Source: CAWHMN01 sp051001135 (GTDB lineage Bacteria > Acidobacteriota > Terriglobia > Terriglobales > Acidobacteriaceae). From it: a stretch of DNA of 17,358 bases. The translations under genes and the position numbers were made by a program. The stretch spans positions 1 to 17,358 of the forward strand of contig JBPCNO010000155.1 of NCBI GenBank assembly GCA_051001135.1. Reading direction: 5' to 3'. The notes under the pieces were generated by a model. That model had not been told where the DNA came from. It saw nothing but the letters and a program-made list of their open reading frames with translations, and searched no databases. Shown here piece by piece: positions 1 through 6,534 of the stretch (within the stretch, counting starts at the first letter, position 1; each line of letters starts with the position of its first letter).

Positions 1-1328
1 CCGTCGCCCTGTGTAACGGCGCCGCTACCGAAGATGAGGTCCAGGTGGCCGTCCTCGTTGGCGTCAGCGACCACCGCGTTGCCGGCTGGCACCGGCGGCA
101 TCTGGCCGCCACTGCCGGGAATCGGCACCGAGAGCGACGAGACGATCGGCGTACCGAAGCTTCCGTCTCCGTTGCCGGGAAGAAAGGTGATCGGGGTCTG
201 ATATTCGGGACCGGTGCCCAGTCCAAGCTCCGATGGAAGCACCAGCAGCAGGTCCATCTTGCCATCTTCGTTGAAGTCTCCAACCAGGAGGTTGGTCGGT
301 TCGAGCGCTCCCTGATCGAAGACAAATGGATAGGTCACCTGCGAAGCAGCGGCATACGTGCCGTTGCCGTTGTTTAGCAGCACGGTAATGATGGGCGCCG
401 CCTCTGCGTTGCCCGCGGGCACGGTGATGGTTTGCGCAACCATCTCGGGATAGCCATCGCCATTAAGGTCGACAAAGGTAAGAGACGCGACGGAGGCAAA
501 CGCACAGGGGCAGGCATTTGAGCTTGCCAGTGCAATGCTGCCGAGGGAATTGAACGCGCCGCCACCGGCGTTTGCAAAGACCGTTGCCACGAAGGTGACG
601 GGTCCGGGCGTTTGACCCAGAGGCTGGGGAAGGATGCTGACCGCGACGATATCCGGCTGCCGGTCGCCATTCACGTCAGCGACATAGGTAGCCGCATAAC
701 TATCCGACAGGAAGGGCAAGGGAGTGGGCTGCTGAAACGTTCCATCGCCGTTGCCGAAGGAGATGGACGAGCCGATCAGCAGGTCAGCGACGCCGTCGCC
801 ATTCTCATCGATGACGGCGGGCGTGCCGCTGATGTTGAGCGTCTGTGGGGACAGGGGTGTATAGCCCTTCGACCCGGAGAGGAATGCCTGGACTTCGGTC
901 TGTGTTCCGTTGCCGACGCTGGCGTAGAGCAGCAGATCCGCGGTTCCGTCACCGTTGAGATCGGCCGCCAATTGGTGAACGCTCGCGAGCGAGCCGAGCG
1001 CCGGATCCGGAGCGCCAAATGTCTGCTGGAAGGTGGCGCCGGTAAACCCTGTTCCGGCCGTGACCGGGACTGCGCTGCCGAGCTGGTTTGCGCCCTCAAA
1101 GAATCTGACATTGCCGCCGGGTTTTGGAAATGCTCCCGTCTGGATGAATGGGCTCGTGAGGACGGGGCTTGCGGTAGCCGATACGGTGACGGCTGAGCCG
1201 GCTGTGGCAGTGGTGGGCGACGCCGTCAGACCGGTAGTGCTCGGTTGCGTTCCCGCCTGCTGCGCCGCGCCCATCAGCGTGGTACCAATCAGCACGGCCA
1301 CAGCAGACGCCCAGCGGAGTTCACGCAT
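1..1328 (-). CDS. Secreted Ig-like / FG-GAP (VCBS) repeat protein, 3' end outside the window
   Basis: The reading frame is open from an ATG at 1328 to the left edge, giving 442 complete codons, so the C-terminus is missing. An AAAGGTGA Shine-Dalgarno-like stretch lies a few bases upstream. Residues 1-22 form a signal peptide (MRELRW, then a hydrophobic core ending near GAAQ). Residues 33-90 resemble a bacterial Ig-like domain (ASPTTATAGSAVTVSATAS, then VRFFEGANQLGSA). After that come at least six FG-GAP/VCBS calcium-loop motifs: DLNGDGTADLLL (123-134), DENGDGVADLLI (174-185), DVNGDRQPDIVA (218-229), DLNGDGYPEMVA (287-298), DFNEDGKMDLLL (351-362) and DANEDGHLDLIF (422-433). Such repeats build integrin-like beta-propellers, usually exported, with adhesion or binding roles; no enzymatic domain is visible. 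The gene is divergent from the lacI-type gene and probably not part of that locus. The family call is firm; the function is unknown. Confidence 0.88.
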   Translation of the reverse strand, partial: MRELRWASAVAVLIGTTLMGAAQQAGTQPSTTGLTASPTTATAGSAVTVSATASPVLTSPFIQTGAFPKPGGNVRFFEGANQLGSAVPVTAGTGFTGATFQQTFGAPDPALGSLASVHQLAADLNGDGTADLLLYASVGNGTQTEVQAFLSGSKGYTPLSPQTLNISGTPAVIDENGDGVADLLIGSSISFGNGDGTFQQPTPLPFLSDSYAATYVADVNGDRQPDIVAVSILPQPLGQTPGPVTFVATVFANAGGGAFNSLGSIALASSNACPCAFASVASLTFVDLNGDGYPEMVAQTITVPAGNAEAAPIITVLLNNGNGTYAAASQVTYPFVFDQGALEPTNLLVGDFNEDGKMDLLLVLPSELGLGTGPEYQTPITFLPGNGDGSFGTPIVSSLSVPIPGSGGQMPPVPAGNAVVADANEDGHLDLIFGSGAVTQGD

Positions 1329-1617
1329 TCCAGGTCACCTTTGCCGCCCCGGCCACCTGCAAATGCGGGCACCGGCCTGGTCGGCAGGCGAACGGCGCCG
1401 AGTCCGGCAGCGGGTGCGGCGCCAGGGGGGCAAAGTCATGTGAACACACAAAGGCGTTTGGCGTAGCTCCCATGAGCGGTCATGCGCACTGACCAGAAAT
1501 GGGACTGGACATACCACCTCGGTTAGTTGTAGACAGCGGGAGAATCTCTCCGGTAATGGTTGCCGTTAAGCTATCGGAGGCGACCGTCGTCGCTCCGCGC
1601 ATTCTCGAAGGAGTGGG
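1329..1617. promoter_or_regulatory. Divergent intergenic region between the FG-GAP gene and the LacI-type gene
   Basis: This 289-base gap must hold the promoters of both flanking genes, which are transcribed away from each other. No convincing -35/-10 pair or LacI-type palindrome could be picked out by eye. A small GGAGA/TCTCC hairpin with a three-base loop lies at 1539-1551. No additional gene is supported here. Confidence 0.4.
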
Positions 1618-2718
1618 ATGGCCGAGTCCGAGGTGAATCGTTTGATCAAGCGCACGCAGCGCTCGCAACACGTCACGCTCATGGATGTGGCACGCGCATC
1701 CGGTTTTTCCGCGTCCACCGCGTCGATCGTTCTGAACGAGGCTCCGCTCTCCCAGCACGTCGCGGAGAAGACCAAGGAACGCATCCGCAGTACAGCGAAG
1801 GCGCTGGGCTACCGGCCGGACATTTTCGCGCAGTCGCTGCGCCGGCGGCGCACGCACACCATCGGCGTGATGATCTTTGACATCTCCGATCCGTTCTGCA
1901 CCCTGATTCTTCGCGGGATCGAGAAGGCGGTCGATCCCACCACCTATCTGCCCATCATCATGGACGCGCATAACGAACGGAAGCAGTTCGAGCGCTATCT
2001 GGCCATGCTGCTGGAGCGCCGCGTCGAGGGCCTCATCGTGGTGGCCAATTGGCTTTTTGCCGAGATCGATCTGTTGCCCGAGGTGACCCGGCACAACATT
2101 CCCATGGTGGTGGTGGGCCGGGATCTCTTCGAGAGCTCCATCAGCTCCGTGATCGTGGACAATGAAGCGGGCGGCTATGCTGCGCTCGAACATCTGTTCG
2201 AGCTCGGTCATCGGCGCATAGCGTTTCTGCGCGGCCCCGCCAAGCTCAACGACAGCAATCAGCGCTGGCAGGGGATGCGCAGGTTTGCGCGCGAACACCA
2301 CTTGCGCATCGATGCAAAATTGGTCAGGCAGCTCACCGGCTCGTCTGACCCCACCTCCGGCTTCGACGGCGGATACGTGTTGGCCTGCGAGCTGATCGAC
2401 GCGCAGGTTCCATTTACGGCGCTGGTCGCCTTCGACGACCTTACGGCGCTCGGCGCGGTACGCGCCCTGCACAAGGCCGGCCGTGCAGTGCCGGCGGATT
2501 GTTCGGTGATCGGCTTTGACGACGTGCCGCCGGCGGCGCTCACCAGCCCCTCCATCACCACCATCCGGCAGCCCATGGAACAGATGGGCGCGCTGGCCGC
2601 CGGCTGGATGCTCGAATCCCTGCACGCAGGCCCGGAAGGCATCGAGGGTCCGGCCCGTCGCGAGCTTCTGGCGCCCGTGTTGGTGGTACGCGAATCCACC
2701 GCGGGCGCCGGGCTCTAA
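1618..2718 (+). CDS. LacI-family transcriptional regulator
   Basis: The 366-residue protein has the standard LacI/GalR layout. A helix-turn-helix lies at residues 19-46 (VTLMDVARASGFSASTAS, then VLNEAPLSQHV). The hinge is at about 50-75 (RIRSTAKALGYRPD, AQSLR), and a periplasmic-binding-protein-like sensor domain starts at about 80 (TIGVMIFDISDPF) and runs to the end. Sensor-core motifs include VDNEAGGYAALEHLFELGH (180-198) and the IGFDDVPPAALTSPSITTI stretch near 298-316. ATG 1618 is preceded by AAGGAG at 1608-1613, which fixes the start. The protein has about 15 residues before the HTH, slightly more than the shortest family members. It is the first gene of a same-strand run with receptor, hydrolase, permease, deacetylase and kinase, so it is likely a local sugar-responsive repressor. 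The effector cannot be read from sequence; an amino sugar or its phosphate is inferred. Confidence 0.95.
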   Translation: MAESEVNRLIKRTQRSQHVTLMDVARASGFSASTASIVLNEAPLSQHVAEKTKERIRSTAKALGYRPDIFAQSLRRRRTHTIGVMIFDISDPFCTLILRGIEKAVDPTTYLPIIMDAHNERKQFERYLAMLLERRVEGLIVVANWLFAEIDLLPEVTRHNIPMVVVGRDLFESSISSVIVDNEAGGYAALEHLFELGHRRIAFLRGPAKLNDSNQRWQGMRRFAREHHLRIDAKLVRQLTGSSDPTSGFDGGYVLACELIDAQVPFTALVAFDDLTALGAVRALHKAGRAVPADCSVIGFDDVPPAALTSPSITTIRQPMEQMGALAAGWMLESLHAGPEGIEGPARRELLAPVLVVRESTAGAGL

Positions 2719-2726
2719 CTTTCCAC

Positions 2727-2756
2727 TTGACAGGCATTGGATCGCAGGGGTATTTC
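2727..2756 (+). promoter_or_regulatory. Candidate sigma70-type promoter of the TonB-receptor gene
   Basis: A perfect -35 hexamer TTGACA lies at 2727-2732, only eight bases past the LacI-type stop codon. An 18-base spacer leads to TATTTC at 2751-2756, a weak -10 (3 of 6 matches to TATAAT). The start point would fall close to 2763, where the operator-like site begins. The -35 is good, the -10 poor, so this is a candidate only. Confidence 0.45.
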
Positions 2757-2762
2757 CTTTTA

Positions 2763-2776
2763 TTCAATCGTTTCAA
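2763..2776 (+). promoter_or_regulatory. Candidate LacI-family operator in front of the receptor gene
   Basis: The 14-mer TTCAATCGTTTCAA matches the general LacI-family palindrome TTGAAACGTTTCAA at 12 of 14 positions, including the central CG and the complete right half CGTTTCAA. It sits immediately downstream of the candidate -10, about 80 bases before the receptor start, where a bound repressor would block initiation. Assignment to the neighbouring regulator is inferred from position; no second copy was found upstream of the other genes of the locus. Confidence 0.5.
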
Positions 2777-2854
2777 TAAGCGGCTGAAGGAGCCCAGATC
2801 TCCGCAACCGGACTGGCCCACTGCCTTCAGCGCGCATCAGGTTGGAGTTTCATC

Positions 2855-5800
2855 GTGTCCATCATGTCGACGCCACTGCGTACCATACGTCAGCTCACCG
2901 CGCTCACCGCGCTCCGCACGTTCTGTCGTGCCGCCGTTCTCCTCCTCATCGTGGCTACTGCCGCCATGCTGCCGGCGCAGGAGACCACCGGCACCATTCT
3001 GGGCAACGTAACGGATGCCTCCGGCGCGTCCGTGCCCAATGCCAGAATCACGATCACCAACACGGACCGGAACACGGAACAACGCGTGCTCACGAGCAAC
3101 GGCGCGGGGGATTTTTCCGCTCCGCAGCTGCCCATTGGGCATTACTCCATTCGGGTGGAGGCGACTGGCTTCAAGAATTACCAGCAGTCCGGCATCACCC
3201 TGAACGTGAACGACCGGCATGCGGTCGCGGTGCATCTGGACGTCGGCAACGTGCAGGAGACGGTGAACGTGCAGGCCAATGCGCTGCAGGTCGATACGCA
3301 GTCTGCGGCGGCGACCGGATTGATTACCGGAACCCAGATCCGCGAACTGGCGCTGCAGAGCAGGAACTATGAAGAGCTGGTGGCGCTGATGCCGGGAGTG
3401 ACCAGCGACATTGGCGACGCGCTCTATGCCGGGGTGAGCGCACCCGGCGGCAACACCAACGAGACCGCATTTTCCTTGAACGGCAGCTTCGGCTCGCAGA
3501 ATAACTGGTCGATCGACGGCGCCGACAACGTGGATCGCGGCGGCAACTTTACCCTGCTCGATTACCCCAGTGTGGATGCGATCTCCGAGTTCAAAGTGCT
3601 GCGCGGCAATTACAACGCGGAATACGGGCGGAGCGCCGGCGGCCAGATCAATGTGATCACCCGCTCCGGCACGGCCAAGTTTCACGGCGGCCTCTACGAG
3701 TTCTTCCGCAACGACGTGCTCAACGCCAATGACTGGGGCAACAAGCAGCAAAGCCCGGTGGCGCCCCGCACCCCCTTCCGCTACAACGACTTTGGCGGAA
3801 CCATCGGCGGTCCGCTGTTTATCCCCAAGCTCTACAACACCGATAAAAAGAAGACCTTTTTCTTCTTCTCCGAAGAGGTGCGCAGGGTGGTGCAGTCTTC
3901 GCCGGTGACAGGCGTCGCGCCCAACCTGCAGGAGCGCGGTGGGGCCGTTGGAGGCGGCGGCGATGCGGTCTTCGCCAATCCGGTTTGCGATGCCTATCCG
4001 AATGCCGACGGAACCTGCCCCGGAAATCTCATCACCACCATTCCCAGCAGCCAGATCAACGTAGCAGCGGCTGCCTACCTGAAGGACGTGTATGCGCACG
4101 TGCCCCTGCCGCAAGACCCGGCGAGCGACCAGCTTTTTTCCAATCAAGCCAACATCTTCAACTATCACCAGGAAATTGTGCGCGTCGACCACACCTTCAA
4201 TCCCAAGCTGTCGGGATTCGTGCGCTACATCCAGGATTCGATTCCCACCGTGGAGGGTGGGGGACTGTTCAACGGAAATCCCCTGCCGAACATCACGCAG
4301 ACCAACACGCAGTCGCCGGGCAAGAACGTCGTCGCCAATCTTTCGATGACCTTCAGCCCGACCTTCCTGAACGAGGTGGAGTATGCGTGGTCCTATGGAG
4401 CGGTGTTGAGCACCAACACCGGACAGTTGTCTGCGACCAATTCCCCGGATGTCGCGAGCGCGATCCAATTGCCCTTCCCGGAGACACTGAATCGTATCCC
4501 CAGCATATCTTTCGGAGCTCCCAATGCGAGCTTCTTTGGTTTCGGCTCGTACAAGGACTACAACAAGAACCAGACCATCTTCGACAACGTAACCAAGATC
4601 ACCGGCAAGCACACCCTGAAGTTCGGCTTCTCGTTCGACCACTACTTCAAGTCGGAGAATGCCGGGGGCAACAACGCCGGCACCTTCGCCTTCCAGGCAA
4701 CGCCAGCTACGGGCGCGACCGAATTCCAGCAGGAGTTTGCGCTGTTCCTGCTGGGTCAGTCGACCAACTTTACCCAGAACACTATCGACATGCGCGCGCT
4801 GATTCACCAGAACATGCTGGAACTCTATGGGCAGGATGAGTACCGCCTGTTCCCGAACTTCACCTTGAGCTATGGCTTGCGCTATTCGCTCTTCCGCCAG
4901 CCAACCGACGGCGGCGGTCACGCGACCAGCTTCGACCCCAGCCGCTACAATCCGGCGAACGCTCCCGTCATCGATAACTCAGGCAACATCTGCACGCCGG
5001 ATACGCAGCCGTGCGATGGCACCGACCAGACCAATCCGAACTTCGATCCACTCAATGGAATCATCATCGGGGGAAAGAATTCTCCCTACGGCGGCGCCGT
5101 AGCCGGCCAGTCGAACTACGGGCTCCAGCCCCGCATCGGCTTTGCGTACGACCCGACGAACGATAACAAGACCTCCATCCGCGGCGGTTACGGACTGTTC
5201 GTCGAAGCGCCCGGAGTCGGCTTTGTGGAGAACAACATCTTCGTCAATCCGCCCTTTGTCGGCGGCACCACCATCAACAATGCGCCGTTCGATAATCCGA
5301 ATGGGGGCGCGGCCTCGAACAACAGCGTGCAGTCGATTGCGGGCGTACAGGGCAATTGGCACCAGCCCTATACCCAGCAGTTCAACCTGGATGTGCAGCA
5401 CGAGTTCCACTACAACATCATCGGCGACGTCGGCTATTACGGGTCCAAGGGTACGCACCAGTTGGCGCAGGTGGATATCAATCAGCCGCTGCCGGGCTCC
5501 TATGCCGCCAGTCCCCTGATCCAGAACAATCCCAATTACGCGGGCGGCCAGATTACCGCCTCGGAAGAAGGGTTGCTGAACCTGATCCGTCCCTACCAGG
5601 GATATGGACCGATGGACGTCTACCAGCCGCGATTCAGCTCCAATTACAACTCGCTGCAAGCCAGTTTGCAGAAGCGTTTCGGCGCGAGTTCGCTCATTGG
5701 CGTCAACTACACCTTCTCGAAATCACTCACGAACCGGCCGGATGAGGTGGGCGGAAACCTGCCCGTTCCGCAGAATACCTACAACCTGAACGCAGAGTAT

Positions 5801-6370
5801 GGTCCGTCACGCTTCGACCGCCGTCATGTATTCAATTTGAACTTCGTCTACGATCTGCCATTCTTCGCGCAGCAGCAGGGCCTCACCGGGCGCGCACTTG
5901 GCGGTTGGGAGTTCTCCGGCATCATCGAAGCGCAGTCCGGTTCTCACATCTCCGCGGTCGGAAATCAGGCTGTGGATCCGGCCGGTCTCGGCGTCTTTAC
6001 CAGCGCCACCGCGCCCGCCTTCCCCCGGCCCGACCAGATTGCGAATCCGAACTCCCATGCGCCACACACGACAGCGGAGTGGTACAACACCGCTGCCTTC
6101 GCCGACGTGCCCGCGGACCAGTTCCGGCCGGGGAATGCCTCGCGCGGCACCATCCTTGGTCCGGGAGCCCAGCGCTGGGATCTGGCGTTGCTCAAGAACA
6201 TCAAGGTGTACGAGAGCTCTTCCTTCCAGTTCCGCGCCGAGGCGTTCAACATCTGGAATCACACCAATTGGACCAGTATCGATACCACTCAGGGAAGCGG
6301 TACGACCGGCCAGGTGCTGGGCGCCGGAGAAAAACGTGTGCTGCAGCTAGCTCTCAAGTTCAGCTTTTAA
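2855..6370 (+). CDS. TonB-dependent outer-membrane receptor with carboxypeptidase-regulatory-like N-terminus (Oar-like)
   Basis: This 1171-residue protein is an outer-membrane importer. The GTG start at 2855 is favoured over ATG 2864 because GGAG at 2844-2847 is correctly spaced only from the GTG. A signal peptide covers about residues 1-41 (hydrophobic AVLLLIVATAAMLPA). A carboxypeptidase-regulatory-like beta-sandwich follows at about 43-125 (TGTILGNVTDASGASVPNAR, then GDFSAPQLPIGHYSIRVEA). The plug domain lies at roughly 145-270 (DGADNVDRGG; SEFKVLRGNYNAEYGRSAGG; NVITRSGT), and the rest is a 22-strand-type barrel with aromatic-rich strands ending in LQLALKFSF, the terminal Phe being typical of outer-membrane proteins. 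Such receptors without a SusD partner are characteristically abundant in Acidobacteria. The following GH2 and CE4 genes suggest an oligosaccharide ligand, probably chitosan-derived, but the receptor itself does not reveal it. Confidence 0.93.
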   Translation: MSIMSTPLRTIRQLTALTALRTFCRAAVLLLIVATAAMLPAQETTGTILGNVTDASGASVPNARITITNTDRNTEQRVLTSNGAGDFSAPQLPIGHYSIRVEATGFKNYQQSGITLNVNDRHAVAVHLDVGNVQETVNVQANALQVDTQSAAATGLITGTQIRELALQSRNYEELVALMPGVTSDIGDALYAGVSAPGGNTNETAFSLNGSFGSQNNWSIDGADNVDRGGNFTLLDYPSVDAISEFKVLRGNYNAEYGRSAGGQINVITRSGTAKFHGGLYEFFRNDVLNANDWGNKQQSPVAPRTPFRYNDFGGTIGGPLFIPKLYNTDKKKTFFFFSEEVRRVVQSSPVTGVAPNLQERGGAVGGGGDAVFANPVCDAYPNADGTCPGNLITTIPSSQINVAAAAYLKDVYAHVPLPQDPASDQLFSNQANIFNYHQEIVRVDHTFNPKLSGFVRYIQDSIPTVEGGGLFNGNPLPNITQTNTQSPGKNVVANLSMTFSPTFLNEVEYAWSYGAVLSTNTGQLSATNSPDVASAIQLPFPETLNRIPSISFGAPNASFFGFGSYKDYNKNQTIFDNVTKITGKHTLKFGFSFDHYFKSENAGGNNAGTFAFQATPATGATEFQQEFALFLLGQSTNFTQNTIDMRALIHQNMLELYGQDEYRLFPNFTLSYGLRYSLFRQPTDGGGHATSFDPSRYNPANAPVIDNSGNICTPDTQPCDGTDQTNPNFDPLNGIIIGGKNSPYGGAVAGQSNYGLQPRIGFAYDPTNDNKTSIRGGYGLFVEAPGVGFVENNIFVNPPFVGGTTINNAPFDNPNGGAASNNSVQSIAGVQGNWHQPYTQQFNLDVQHEFHYNIIGDVGYYGSKGTHQLAQVDINQPLPGSYAASPLIQNNPNYAGGQITASEEGLLNLIRPYQGYGPMDVYQPRFSSNYNSLQASLQKRFGASSLIGVNYTFSKSLTNRPDEVGGNLPVPQNTYNLNAEYGPSRFDRRHVFNLNFVYDLPFFAQQQGLTGRALGGWEFSGIIEAQSGSHISAVGNQAVDPAGLGVFTSATAPAFPRPDQIANPNSHAPHTTAEWYNTAAFADVPADQFRPGNASRGTILGPGAQRWDLALLKNIKVYESSSFQFRAEAFNIWNHTNWTSIDTTQGSGTTGQVLGAGEKRVLQLALKFSF

Positions 6371-6421
6371 CCGGGAGCTGAAGCGGCCGCACGCAACGCG
6401 TACATGACCCGCGCCAGAAAC

Positions 6422-6446
6422 GGGCGCTCTTCGAGCAAGAGCGCCC
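6422..6446 (+). terminator. Strong hairpin after the receptor gene (terminator or mRNA-processing element)
   Basis: GGGCGCTCTT (6422-6431) and AAGAGCGCCC (6437-6446) form a perfect 10-base-pair stem with a five-base CGAGC loop, about 50 bases past the receptor stop. No U-tract follows, so intrinsic termination is uncertain. It could instead stabilise the receptor mRNA or attenuate read-through into the hydrolase gene. Confidence 0.55.
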
Positions 6447-6534
6447 CATGATGCGCCCAACCTTCCAGAGACGCGTCATGCAATGATTTCGTAAGACAAC
6501 TTAGCTGTGGAGATCACAAGCTATCCCCGAGGCT

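Noticed and set aside
1555..1580. Second LacI-type operator upstream of the LacI gene (autoregulation)
   Set aside because: Aligning the central CG of GGTTGCCGTTAAGC with the consensus leaves almost no matching half-site positions.
1480..2625. A 381-residue minus-strand frame opposite the LacI-type gene
   Set aside because: The plus strand has a full LacI domain architecture and a good ribosome site; the antisense frame has no family features.
2837..4921. A 694-residue open frame on the minus strand opposite the TonB receptor gene
   Set aside because: It is low in recognisable motifs, rich in Val/Arg/Gly/His as expected from an antisense frame in GC-rich DNA, and the plus-strand frame is an unmistakable receptor.
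6484..6505. LacI-type operator before the GH2 gene around ATTTCGTAAGA
   Set aside because: Only the central CG and a few bases match; it is not palindromic.
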